Positions 16,654 through 26,206 of a DNA stretch of 48,005 bases are shown here, piece by piece. The notes beneath the pieces are model-generated. The model worked only from the letters and a program-made list of their open reading frames with translations. It was not told the origin of the DNA and did no database searches. The stretch spans positions 1 through 48,005 of the forward strand of contig NZ_VDMJ01000001.1 of NCBI RefSeq assembly GCF_006335115.1, in the 5' to 3' direction. The stretch's first letter is position 1. Every line of letters starts with the position of its first letter. The stretch comes from Streptomyces sp. NP160. GTDB lineage: Bacteria > Actinomycetota > Actinomycetes > Actinomycetales > Quadrisphaeraceae. The position numbers were made by a program, and so were the translations under genes.

Positions 16654-17646
16654 GTGCCGCCCTCCGGCGACGGCGCTGCCGTCGCCCCGGGCGACGCGAC
16701 GAGGCGGTGCTGGCGGGTGCTGGTCGAGGGCTACCGGACGTTCTCCACGTTCGGACTCCCCCAGGAGCAGCGGGTCGCCCGGTGGGAGGAGCACAACGCC
16801 AGCGCCCTGATCGACCTGCGGGCGCGGACCCTCGACGGCACGGCCCTCGAGGGGCGCGAGGTGGTGCTCGACCTCGGCGGCGTCCACCTGGCCGACGTCG
16901 CCGCCAGCGCGCACGTGGTGGAGCGCTCCGCGCAGCAGATCGCCTCCAGCGGCGTGGACGGCGTCGCCTTCTACTTCGCGCTGCGCGGGGAGTCGTTCTT
17001 CTACCACTCCGGTGGGGTGCAGCTGCAGCGCCCGGGGACGCTGCTCGTCTGCGACGTCAGCCGGCCGTTCATGCGGGGCTTCGCCCACGGCCTGGAAGAG
17101 CTCGTGGTGCGGGTGTCCCGCGCCACCTACGAGCAGGTGGTGGGCCGACCGCTGCCGGCCGAGCCCCTGGTTCTCGGGTTCGACGACGTCCCGGGCAGCG
17201 CACACGCCGCTGCGCTCGCGCGTCTGGTCCGCACCACGCTGGCCAGCCCCGGACCCGACGAGCGCGCCGCCGCGCAGCGGCAGCTCGGCCACCTGATGCA
17301 CGCCGTCCTCCACGGCTCGACCACCAGCGACGACCACCGCCGCGCGGCGCTGGCCCACATCGACCGCCACCTCTGCGAGCGCGACCTGTCCGTGGGCGCC
17401 GTGGCGCGCGCCGTGGGCCTCAGCGAGCGGCAGCTGACCAGGGTCTTCAGCGAGACGGGCACGGGCGTCGCCCGGACGGTCCTCGACCGGCGCCTCGAGC
17501 TGGCCCACCGGCTGCTGAGCGGCCCGGGGCGGCCCGTCGTCTCCGCGGTGGCCGAGCGCTGCGGCTTCGTCTCGGCCTCGCACTTCTCCCGGGTCTTCCG
17601 CGAGCGCTACGGGTGCTCCCCCGCCGAGGTCCGCGTCGGCTCCTGA
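16654..17646 (+). CDS. AraC-family regulator with AraC-binding-like N-terminal domain
   Basis: The 330-residue protein has a C-terminal AraC double helix-turn-helix (about 235-330: LSVGAVARAVGLSERQLTRVF, then SAVAERCGFVSASHFSRVFRERYG) and an N-terminal domain like AraC-binding-like proteins (residues 25-200, with FYFALRGESFFYHSGG). It follows the hydroxyquinol operon on the same strand after 70 bases. The most likely target is that operon, as in other aromatic clusters where an AraC activator lies beside a hydroxylase. GTG at 16654 is the first start; GTG at 16717 is possible because the protein similarity begins near there. Confidence 0.88.
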   Translation: MPPSGDGAAVAPGDATRRCWRVLVEGYRTFSTFGLPQEQRVARWEEHNASALIDLRARTLDGTALEGREVVLDLGGVHLADVAASAHVVERSAQQIASSGVDGVAFYFALRGESFFYHSGGVQLQRPGTLLVCDVSRPFMRGFAHGLEELVVRVSRATYEQVVGRPLPAEPLVLGFDDVPGSAHAAALARLVRTTLASPGPDERAAAQRQLGHLMHAVLHGSTTSDDHRRAALAHIDRHLCERDLSVGAVARAVGLSERQLTRVFSETGTGVARTVLDRRLELAHRLLSGPGRPVVSAVAERCGFVSASHFSRVFRERYGCSPAEVRVGS

Positions 17647-17668
17647 ACGGCGGGAGGCGCGACGACGG

Positions 17669-18556
17669 TCAGGGCGTCGCGGCAGCGGTGCGGACCGCCT
17701 CCGCGACGCGCTGCACCAGCGCCGAGGGCCCCTCCCGGTGGACCAGGGCCAGGGGCACCTCGACCGGAGCGCCGGCCAGGGGACGGTGGACCACGCCGTC
17801 CAGGCGCAGCGCGCGCACCGCCTCGGGCACCAGCCCGAAGCCGAGGCCCGCGGCCACGAGCGCGACGAGGGTGCCGGTCTCCCCCACCTCGATCACCTCC
17901 GGCTCGAAGCCAGCGGCCCGGCACGCGTCCAGCACCAGCGGCTGCAGGGTCGAGCGGCGTCCACCGGGGTGCGCCACGAGCGGCTCGCCCGCCAGCTCGG
18001 CCAGGCCCACCCGCTCCTGCCCCGCGAGGCGGTGGCCGGCCGGCAGGGCGACCAGGAGGGGCTCGCGGCGCAGCTCCTGGACCACGAGGCCCGCGGGCGG
18101 CGGGCCCGCGGGTCGCAGCACGGCGAGGTCGAGGTCGTCGGCCACGACGCTGTCGAGCAGCGCGGGCGCCAGCTGCTCGCCGTGCAGCTCCAGCTCGACC
18201 TCGGGCAGCTCGCTGCGCACGCGGCGCGCGACGGACGGCAGCAGCTCGTACGTCGCCGTCCCGACGAACCCGAGCCTCACCCGCCCGGCCCTCCCCGCGG
18301 CCACGAGGGCGAGGTCGGCGGCCGTCCGGTCCAGGGCGGCGAGCACGCCCCGGGCGCGCTCCTGCAGCAGCCGGCCCGCGGCCGTCAGCTCCACCCGCCG
18401 CGTGGTCCGCTCGAGCAGGCGGGCGCCCACCTGCTGCTCCAGGCTCTTGAGCTGCTGGGACAGCGCAGGCTGGGCGACGTGCAGGCGGGCGGCGGCGCGG
18501 CCGAAGTGCTGCTCCTCGGCGAGGACGACGAAGGAGCGCAGCAGCCGGGTCTCCAC
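17669..18556 (-). CDS. LysR-family regulator divergent from pcaFIJ
   Basis: The 295-residue LysR protein has an N-terminal winged helix (residues 1-60: LRSFVVLAEEQHFGRAAARL, then QPALSQQLKSLE) and a periplasmic-binding-like effector domain (RVRLGFVGTATYELLPSV, LVALVAAGLGFGLVP). It is transcribed away from pcaFIJ and most likely activates that operon in response to a pathway intermediate such as 3-oxoadipate or muconate. A GCACT-N12-AGTGC site in the 81-base gap fits LysR binding. The start is GTG at 18556; the nearby ATG is out of frame. Confidence 0.9.
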   Translation of the reverse strand: METRLLRSFVVLAEEQHFGRAAARLHVAQPALSQQLKSLEQQVGARLLERTTRRVELTAAGRLLQERARGVLAALDRTAADLALVAAGRAGRVRLGFVGTATYELLPSVARRVRSELPEVELELHGEQLAPALLDSVVADDLDLAVLRPAGPPPAGLVVQELRREPLLVALPAGHRLAGQERVGLAELAGEPLVAHPGGRRSTLQPLVLDACRAAGFEPEVIEVGETGTLVALVAAGLGFGLVPEAVRALRLDGVVHRPLAGAPVEVPLALVHREGPSALVQRVAEAVRTAAATP

Positions 18557-18568
18557 GACCCCATTGAT

Positions 18569-18590
18569 GCACTGTTCTTATCAAAAGTGC
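18569..18590. promoter_or_regulatory. Candidate LysR binding site
   Basis: GCACT (18569-18573) and AGTGC (18586-18590) are inverted arms around a 12-base AT-rich centre. The stretch is one of the least GC-rich in the window and lies in the divergent promoter, just upstream of the pcaF -35 box at 18602. Confidence 0.55.
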
Positions 18591-18601
18591 CACAACTCGT
18601 C

Positions 18602-18637
18602 TTGGACGTCGATCGATCGGGCCTCTAGCGTCGAGGC
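18602..18637 (+). promoter_or_regulatory. pcaF promoter, probably leaderless
   Basis: TTGGAC (18602-18607) and TAGCGT (18626-18631), separated by 18 bases, form a good sigma-70 type promoter. The ATG at 18638 lies seven bases after the -10 box, so transcription should start at or beside the first codon. Confidence 0.65.
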
Positions 18638-19833
<1,196 letters not shown>

Positions 19834-19837
<4 letters not shown>

Positions 19838-20583
19838 GCCGCACGCAGTTCCACACCGGGACGACGGCCGCCGAGGCCGCCGACGCCGCGCTGGCCGCCT
19901 CGGGCATCACCTCCGGGATGACGGTGCTCGTCGGCGGGTTCGGGATGGCCGGCATGCCGGTGGCCCTGGTCGACGCCCTCATCCGCCACGGCGCCGACGA
20001 CCTCACCGTGGTGAGCAACAACGCCGGCAACGGCGACACCGGCCTGGCCGCCCTGCTGGCCGCCGGCCGCGTGCGCAAGGTGGTCTGCTCCTTCCCCCGC
20101 CAGCACGACTCCTGGGTCTTCGACGGGCTCTACCGCGCCGGCCGCATCGAGCTGGAGGTGGTCCCCCAGGGCACGCTCGCCGAGCGGATGCGCGCCGCGG
20201 GCGCCGGCATCGGGGCGTTCTTCTGCCCCACCGGCGTCGGCACGCTGCTCGCCGAGGGCAAGGAGACCCGCACCATCGACGGGCGCGAGCACGTGCTCGA
20301 GACGGCGCTGCGCGGTGACGTGGCGCTCATCGGCGCGCACCGGTCCGACGGCGTCGGCAACCTGGTCTACCGCAAGACCGCCCGCAACTTCGGGCCCGTC
20401 ATGGCGACGGCGGCCGCGGTCACCGTGGTCCAGGTGGACGAGGTGGTCCCCACCGGGGCGCTGGACCCGGAGGCCGTGGTCACCCCGCGCATCTACGTCG
20501 ACCACGTCGTGGACCTCTCGCCGGCGACCGGCCCGACGACCGACCCGACGACCGACCCGACGACCGAGGAGCCGCAGGCATGA
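19834..20583 (+). CDS. pcaI: 3-oxoadipate CoA-transferase alpha subunit
   Basis: With PcaJ it moves CoA from succinyl-CoA to 3-oxoadipate. The 249-residue protein has the CoA-transferase family I motif GMTVLVGGFGMAGMP and the downstream FFCPTGVGT and TARNFGPVMATAA blocks. GTG at 19834 overlaps the pcaF stop and has AGGAGG at 19821-19826. The last 20 or so residues after VVDLSPATG are a Thr-Asp-Pro repeat encoded by a 12-base tandem repeat (20528-20566), not part of the usual fold. Subunits that end before this are normal, so the tail is probably dispensable. Confidence 0.94.
20528..20566 (+). repeat. 12-base tandem repeat in the pcaI 3' end
   Basis: About three copies of a 12-base unit (CCCGACGACCGA) encode PTTD repeated. 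The tract adds a low-complexity tail to PcaI shortly before the overlap with pcaJ and could vary in length between strains. Confidence 0.8.
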
Positions 20584-21251
20584 GCACCGTCACCAGCACG
20601 CTCGAGCACCTCGACCGCGGGCCGCTCTCGCGCGACGAGATGGCCGCCGTGGTGGCCCGCGACATCCCGGACGGCTCCTTCGTCAACCTCGGCATCGGGC
20701 AGCCCACGAGCGTCGCGGGGCACCTGCGCCCCGAGGCGGGCGTGGTGCTGCACACCGAGAACGGCATGCTCGGCATGGGCCCGGAGGCCCACGGCGAGGA
20801 GGTCGACCCCGACCTCACCAACGCCGGCAAGGTGCCCGTCACCGAGCCGCCGGGAGCGGCGTACTTCCACCACGCCGACTCCTTCGCCATGATGCGCGGC
20901 GGCCACCTCGACGTCTGCGTGCTCGGGGCGTTCCAGGTCTCCGCGAACGGTGACCTCGCCAACTGGCACACCGGCGCACCGGACGCCATCCCCGCCGTCG
21001 GCGGCGCGATGGACCTGGCGAACGGCGCCAAGGACGTGCTCGTGATGATGACGCTGTTCGCCAAGGACGGCTCCCCCAAGCTCGTGCCCGCGTGCACGTA
21101 CCCGCTCACGGGCGTCGGGTGCGTCAGCCGCGTCTACACCGAGGTCGCGCTCTTCGACGTCAGCGGGCCGCAGGTCGTGGTCCTGGAGACCTGGGGGACG
21201 TCGGTGGAGGAGCTGGCCGGCCGCCTCGACGTGCCGCTGCACCGCGCCTGA
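20580..21251 (+). CDS. pcaJ: 3-oxoadipate CoA-transferase beta subunit
   Basis: PcaJ carries the catalytic glutamate of the CoA-transferase: Glu60 in HTENGMLGMG. Other family blocks are SFVNLGIGQPT, AKVPV-like GKVPVTEPPGAAYF and PLTGVGCVSRVYT. The 223-residue length is normal. ATG at 20580 overlaps the pcaI stop (ATGA). It is the last gene of the pcaFIJ operon. The 180 bases to the helicase gene hold no other gene; a TACCAT -10-like box near 21291 may serve the helicase. Confidence 0.94.
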   Translation: MSTVTSTLEHLDRGPLSRDEMAAVVARDIPDGSFVNLGIGQPTSVAGHLRPEAGVVLHTENGMLGMGPEAHGEEVDPDLTNAGKVPVTEPPGAAYFHHADSFAMMRGGHLDVCVLGAFQVSANGDLANWHTGAPDAIPAVGGAMDLANGAKDVLVMMTLFAKDGSPKLVPACTYPLTGVGCVSRVYTEVALFDVSGPQVVVLETWGTSVEELAGRLDVPLHRA

Positions 21252-21431
21252 GGCTCCCGGCAGCGGCACCGGCGGCCGCCGCGGGCGCCTACCATGGAGG
21301 GCGAACGCCCCCTGACCTGACGACCCGGGCACGACGCCTGGTGGTCCCGCGGCCGGCTCCTGAGCGAGCGCCGCCCAGTCAGCGGGCGCTGACGTGGCGC
21401 TCCGGCGCCTCGACGCCTCCAGGAGGTGGCA

Positions 21432-23828
21432 TTGGCCCAGGGCCAGCGCGGGGACGACGGTCGCCGCAGCAACGGCGGCTCCACCCGCGGCGACTCACGC
21501 CGCGACTCCCGCGACAACCGCGGTGGCAGCGGCGGCGGGCGCCGCGGCGGCGCCCCGACCCGCCAGCGCAAGGACGTGGTCGCCGTCCTGTCCGACGGCG
21601 TGCGCGAGGTCCAGTCGGCGGTGAAGGCGGGACGCCTGACCCCCGCGGTCCGCTCGCGCTTCCAGGCGGTGGCGCTGCTCCTGCGCGAGGAGCGCGCCCG
21701 CGTGCAGGCGGCCCCCCTCGCCGAGGCCCGGCGCGCCGAGCGCCTCAAGCGCCTCGACGGCGTGGCCCAGCAGCTGGCGGTGGCCGCGGTCCGCGACGCC
21801 GGGCTGCTGCACCTGCTCACCGACGACGCCGTCATCGCCCCCTCCTCCCGCGCCCTGCTGCGCGAGATGCAGCGCGAGGCCGGCATCACCCCGCCCGCTG
21901 CACCGGAGGCTCCCTCCCAGCAGGTGTCGGCACCGGTCGCCTCGCCGTTCGCGGCGCCGGGCGAGGGCTCCGCGCCGGCTGCCTCCGAGCGCGCCGTGGT
22001 GCCCACCTCGGTGGCCTCCCGGCAGCTGGCCAACCCCTTCCTGGCGCCCGTCTTCACGGCCCAGCCCGACCACGCGTTCCTCCCCCGCCGCCTGGGCGGC
22101 TGGGACCTCGTGGCCGCGCTGCTGAGCGCCTTCGAGCGGGCCGGCGGCGGCGACGCCGCGTGCATGGAGCTGCCCGCCCCCACCGCGCAGTACACCCCCG
22201 CGGGCAAGGAGCTCATGCAGCACCAGGGCGAGCTGGTGGCCGCCGCCGCGCAGGGGCACCGCACGTTCCTGCTGGCCGACGAGCCCGGCCTGGGCAAGAC
22301 CGCGCAGGCGCTGCTCGCGGCGGAGGCGGCGATGGCGTACCCGCTGCTCGTCGTCGTCCCGAGCGTGGTGAAGACCAACTGGGCCCGCGAGGCCGGCCTG
22401 TGGGTGCCGCACCGCTCCACCACCGTGGTGCAGGGCAGCGGCGAGAGCGTCAACGGCTTCGCCGACGTCGTGGTGGTCAACTACGAGGTGCTCGACCGGC
22501 ACCTGGGCTGGCTGGGCGACTTCGGCTTCCGCGGGATGGTGGTCGACGAGGCGCACTTCATCAAGAACAAGACCTCGCAGCGCTCCCAGAACGTGCTGAC
22601 CATCGCCGACCGCGTCCGGGCCCGCACGCCCGACCCGCTGGTCATGGCGCTGACGGGCACGCCGCTCATCAACGACGTCGACGACTTCCGCGCCATCTGG
22701 CAGCTGCTCGGCTGGACCGACGGCACCCGGCCGGTGCCGCGGCTGCTGGAGTCCCTGGAGGACCTCGACAGGACCCCGGCCGACCCCGACTTCTACCCCG
22801 GGGCCCGCCGGGCGGTCATCGACCTGGGCATCGTGCGCCGCCGCAAGGTGGACGTGGCCGCCGACATCCCCTCCCGCCGCGTGGCCGACCTCCCGGTGGA
22901 CCTCGACGGGCCCGCCGGCCGCTCCGTGCGCGCCGCCGAGCGCCACCTGGCGCTGCGCATGGTGGAGCGCTACGAGCGGGCCATCGCGCACCGCGCCGCC
23001 GCCGGGCTGGACGGTGCGCTGGCCATGGGCGCCGAGGACGACGAGCGCGTCGACGTGGTCCCGGCTGCCGCCGGACAGCCCTCCGAGGACGTCCCGCAGG
23101 AGCTGTCCGACGCGGTGGAGGAGGCGTACGAGGCGCTCGGCGCGACCTTCGCCGCCCCGGAGGTCCCGGTCATCGACGCGGCGCTCGTGCGGCGGGTGGC
23201 CAAGGCCGAGCTCAAGGACGGCGAGACCGCCGACGGCGAGAACGTCTTCAGCGTGGTGCGGCGCATCGGCCGGGCCAAGGCGGAGCTGGCGGCGGACTAC
23301 ACCGCGCAGCTGGCGCGCAGCGCCGGCAAGGTCGTCTTCTTCGCCAAGCACGTCGAGGTCATGGACGCCGCCGAGGAGCTCTTCGAGCGGCAGGGCCTGC
23401 GGTACGCCTCGGTGCGCGGCGGCCAGACGCCGGAGGTGCGGCAGCGCAACGTCGACGCCTTCACGGGTGACCCCGACGTCGCCGTCGTCGTCTGCTCGCT
23501 CACGGCGGCCGGCGTGGGGCTCAACCTGCAGGTGGCCTCCGACGTCGTGCTCGCCGAGCTGTCGTGGACCGACGCCGAGCAGACGCAGGCGATCGACCGG
23601 GTGCACCGCATCGGCCAGACCGAACCGGTGACGGCGTGGCGGGTCATCGCGGCGCAGACGCTCGACGCCCGGATCGCCGGGATGATCGACGCCAAGGCGG
23701 GGCTGGCGGCGCGCGCGCTGGACGGCTCCGACGAGGAGGTCGCCGACTCCGTCGACGTCCAGCTGGAGGCGCTGGTGGGCCTGCTCACCGACGCCCTCGA
23801 GGAGAAGCTCGGCGTCCCCACCTCCTGA
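21432..23828 (+). CDS. SNF2-family DNA-dependent ATPase/helicase
   Basis: The protein is 798 residues. An N-terminal Gly/Arg/Ser-rich tail (1-45) and a helical region (50-200) precede a SNF2 core: Walker A DEPGLGKTAQ near 285, DEAH box VDEAHFIKN near 372, motif III ALTGTPLIND, and motifs V-VI AAGVGLNLQ and QAIDRVHRIGQTEPV near 690-725. An insertion (about 510-590) separates the two RecA lobes. The layout recalls SMARCAL1-like DNA remodelling ATPases acting in DNA repair or fork handling. TTG at 21432 is preferred because AGGAGG (21421-21426) lies five bases before it; GTG at 21426 falls inside that site. Confidence 0.88.
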   Translation: MAQGQRGDDGRRSNGGSTRGDSRRDSRDNRGGSGGGRRGGAPTRQRKDVVAVLSDGVREVQSAVKAGRLTPAVRSRFQAVALLLREERARVQAAPLAEARRAERLKRLDGVAQQLAVAAVRDAGLLHLLTDDAVIAPSSRALLREMQREAGITPPAAPEAPSQQVSAPVASPFAAPGEGSAPAASERAVVPTSVASRQLANPFLAPVFTAQPDHAFLPRRLGGWDLVAALLSAFERAGGGDAACMELPAPTAQYTPAGKELMQHQGELVAAAAQGHRTFLLADEPGLGKTAQALLAAEAAMAYPLLVVVPSVVKTNWAREAGLWVPHRSTTVVQGSGESVNGFADVVVVNYEVLDRHLGWLGDFGFRGMVVDEAHFIKNKTSQRSQNVLTIADRVRARTPDPLVMALTGTPLINDVDDFRAIWQLLGWTDGTRPVPRLLESLEDLDRTPADPDFYPGARRAVIDLGIVRRRKVDVAADIPSRRVADLPVDLDGPAGRSVRAAERHLALRMVERYERAIAHRAAAGLDGALAMGAEDDERVDVVPAAAGQPSEDVPQELSDAVEEAYEALGATFAAPEVPVIDAALVRRVAKAELKDGETADGENVFSVVRRIGRAKAELAADYTAQLARSAGKVVFFAKHVEVMDAAEELFERQGLRYASVRGGQTPEVRQRNVDAFTGDPDVAVVVCSLTAAGVGLNLQVASDVVLAELSWTDAEQTQAIDRVHRIGQTEPVTAWRVIAAQTLDARIAGMIDAKAGLAARALDGSDEEVADSVDVQLEALVGLLTDALEEKLGVPTS

Positions 23829-23838
23829 CGCGGCGCCA

Positions 23839-23870
23839 GGTCCTCGAGGCCGGATCCGGCCTCGAGGACC
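23839..23870. terminator. Perfect 32-base palindrome after the helicase gene
   Basis: The 32 bases are wholly self-complementary, with GGATCC at the centre, eleven bases after the helicase stop. As RNA it forms a strong stem and probably ends transcription; as DNA it could also be a protein-binding site. No U-run follows, as is usual for GC-rich actinobacterial terminators. Confidence 0.7.
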
Positions 23871-23882
23871 CGACGCCTGGGC

Positions 23883-24017
23883 ATGACCGTGGCCGACCGC
23901 CGCGCGCCCGCGCCGGACGGGTGCCGGACGTCGGCCGCGCTCGAGCTCGACCGCGACCGCTTCCGGGACCTCGTGGTGGACGCCCTGGAGCGCATCGGCG
24001 AGCCGCACGCCGGCTGA
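23883..24017 (+). CDS. Small ORF, possible remnant of a zincin-like metallopeptidase
   Basis: ATG at 23883 opens a 44-residue frame. Its middle reads LDRDRFRDLVVDALERIG, which looks like the first helix of the short zincin-like metallopeptidase family (DUF1025-type) widespread in actinobacteria, but the HExxH part and the rest are absent. It may be a decayed gene end or a chance frame. No clear ribosome site is visible, and it begins just after the palindrome at 23839-23870. Confidence 0.3.
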   Translation: MTVADRRAPAPDGCRTSAALELDRDRFRDLVVDALERIGEPHAG

Positions 24018-24046
24018 CCGGCCGGACGGTCGAGACCCGGCGTGCG

Positions 24047-25088
24047 TCAGGTGCGCAGGGTGCGGCTGGGCGGTACCCCGTAGGAGCGCTGGTAGGCGGC
24101 GCTGAACCTGCTGGCGCTCGCCCAGCCCCACCGACGGGCCACCGCCGCCACGGTGTCGCCCGCGGTGGCCTGCGCGGTCTGCAGCTCGCGGTGGGCCCGC
24201 TCCAGCCGCACCCGCCGCAGCAGGGCCGTGGGGGTGGTGCCCAGGTGGCGCGCGAAGGCCAGCTGCAGCGCGCGAGGTCCCACGCCCGCCGCTCGCGCGA
24301 TGTCGCTGACGGTCAGCGGCTGGTCGGCGTGGGCCTCCAGGTGGGCCACCGCCCGGCGCACGACGGCCGGCGCCACCCACCCCGGCCCGGCGGCAGCCGA
24401 GGCGCTCAGGGCGGTGTTGGGGAAGGTGACCAGCGCGGTGGCGGCCACGAGGTCGGCCAGCGCAGCGGCCACCAGCGGACTGGACCCGGCTGCGCTGGGC
24501 GCGGCCAGCTGGGAGCGGGCGAAGGCCGTCACGTGCAGCCAGCCCCGGCGCAGGCCGTCGTCCAGCGGCGTGTGCCCGTCGAAGCGCAGGTCACCACCTC
24601 TCGGGGAGCCCGCGGGAGCGCCGACCCGGTCGCCGGCAGGACTGGCGTCGACCCCCTCATCAGCCCCCTCGTCTGCTCCCAGGCCGAAGCGCTCCACGGC
24701 CACCCGCTCCAGCACCCCCAGGGGCAGGCGCACGGTGTGCAGCTCCAGCGCCTCGTAGCGGGCGCTCAGGTGGTCGGTGGTGGAGAAGCGGTACACCCCC
24801 TCCGGGAGCCATCGGCACCGCTGCGCGACCGGCGGTGTACAGGCAGGTCCCCCGCACCCAGGTGGCGACCATGAAGCAGTCCGGCGGTGCCATGGTGGCG
24901 TGCATCCCCATGGAGATGCTGAGCTGGTCGGCGGCCACCTGACCCGCCCTGGCCGAGCGCAGGCGGCAGGTGAAGCCCGCGGCGTCACCGCGCAGGCGGA
25001 TCGGTCGCTCGGAGGTGTAGACGTCGGTCAGGACCGCTTGGGCGACGTCCGGCCGGTGGGTGGTGAGCTCGTCGACCTCGACCGGCAT
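24047..25088 (-). pseudogene. AraC-family regulator broken by a +1 frameshift
   Basis: Two overlapping frames make up one AraC protein. The N-terminal frame starts at ATG 25088 with VDELTTHRPDVAQAVLTDVYTS-type sequence and runs through TWVRGTCLYTAG. The C-terminal frame continues as VYRFSTTDHLSARYEALELH and ends with the AraC HTH (LTVSDIARAAGVGPRALQLAF, ASASRFSAAYQRSYG). The switch falls at a run of five C (24796-24800 on the plus strand). Removing one C joins APGG to VYRFS and gives a normal 346-residue protein. Codon use looks genuine on both sides. It is either a recent inactivating mutation or a homopolymer sequencing error. Target unknown. Confidence 0.85.
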
Positions 25089-25468
25089 GCGCCCGTCCTC
25101 CGTCGAAGGACCAGTCAGCAGGCTGCCGTGCTGGACCCGCGAGAGACCTCAAGGTAGGCCGGGTCCCAGCCGGCCGGTAGCCGTTGTGCGAAGGCCTCCG
25201 CCGCTGCGCGAACGCTGACGGCTCAGCCGCGCGCCGGCTGGCGGGGTGGGCGGTGTACTGCTGTGACGCGGCCACCTCCCGTCCCGGGACGGAGCTGGCG
25301 CGAGGTCCGGGGACTCGCACGACCGGGTCCCCGGACCGCCCCCCACCTGCTGGCGGTCCGCACGCGGGCGAGCCCGCCCCAGCCGCCCGGCACGAGGACC
25401 GCCGGGGGCGAGCGGCCGGCGAGCACGTCCGGGGACGTGCCGCCGGCCGCTGGTCCGGGCGCCCCCCG
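25089..25468. other. Intergenic region of 380 bases with hairpins
   Basis: No coding frame here has support. It holds a 10-base stem with a 14-base loop (arms 25304-25313 and 25328-25337) and the larger hairpin listed at 25411-25451. The part next to 25088 should hold the promoter of the AraC gene. Confidence 0.5.
25411..25451 (-). terminator. Terminator hairpin after the small membrane protein gene
   Basis: Arms 25411-25430 and 25433-25451 pair almost fully, with one bulged base and a 2-base loop. The stop of the minus-strand gene is at 25469, so the stem begins 17 bases past it. Confidence 0.7.
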
Positions 25469-26002
25469 TCAGCGGGTGCGGTCTGCGGTGAGGGCCGCGT
25501 GGTCGGCGTGGTCGGCGTCGTCGCCCTCGACGTCCCGGGCGAGCAGGCCGGAGCCGATGGCCCAGACAGCCGCCCCGAGGATCCCCACGTAGACGCCGAT
25601 CTGCGCCACGAGGTCGTCACCGCGCTCGAGGCCGCCCATCGGGTTGAGGGCGAAGGCGACCGTCTGCAGGGTCGCCGCGATGCCGACGGCCATCGAGACC
25701 AGCGTCAGACCGCGGTGCTGGCCGCGGCGCGCCCGCTTGGCGGCGTACGCCATCGCCAGCACCAGCCCGATGCCGAGGTAGGCGATGAAGGGGACCAGGG
25801 AGTCCGTCTCGTAGCCGGTGCGGCCCTCGGAGGCGCCGTCGCGGTCGACCCACTGCAGGAAGGGGCTGACGTTGAAGACGACGACGCCGAGCGCGGTCAC
25901 CGCGAGGCCGGTGCCCTTGGCCCGGCGCGTCAGGCGGGTGGCGCCGTCGGAGCCCGCCGACCCCGAGGTGCTGGTCGAGCTGGTGGTGTGGTGATCGGCC
26001 AT
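25469..26002 (-). CDS. Four-helix membrane protein of unknown function
   Basis: The 177-residue protein starts with a Ser/Thr-rich soluble stretch (1-28), followed by four likely membrane segments (about 31-48, 72-86, 100-118 and 134-152) and an acidic, His-containing tail. An external loop after helix 1 reads WVDRDGASEGRTGYETDSL. I do not recognise the family. The ATG has AGGAGAGG about eight bases upstream, so the start is well supported. It stands alone between terminator-like hairpins and a 204-base gap (26003-26206) in which nothing was recognised. Confidence 0.75.
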   Translation of the reverse strand: MADHHTTSSTSTSGSAGSDGATRLTRRAKGTGLAVTALGVVVFNVSPFLQWVDRDGASEGRTGYETDSLVPFIAYLGIGLVLAMAYAAKRARRGQHRGLTLVSMAVGIAATLQTVAFALNPMGGLERGDDLVAQIGVYVGILGAAVWAIGSGLLARDVEGDDADHADHAALTADRTR

Positions 26003-26206
26003 GGTGGGGACCTCTCCTGCATCGGACGTTCACTGAGCGCGGTCCGCGCGAGCGGACGGCAGAGCGATCGAGCGAGCGGTGGAGGGGGTTCTCACAGGCC
26101 GTCAACCGGTGCTGTTCGCACTCAGGGCTGTCGGCGGGGTCTTCCACGCGACGCCGTCCACGCTAGGCACGGCCTGGGGTCCGCGCGACAGGATCACGCG
26201 CTCCGC

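Noticed and set aside
21495-24380. A 961-codon minus-strand frame opposite the helicase
   Set aside because: It is a GC-driven antisense shadow; the plus strand holds clear SNF2 motifs over the same interval.
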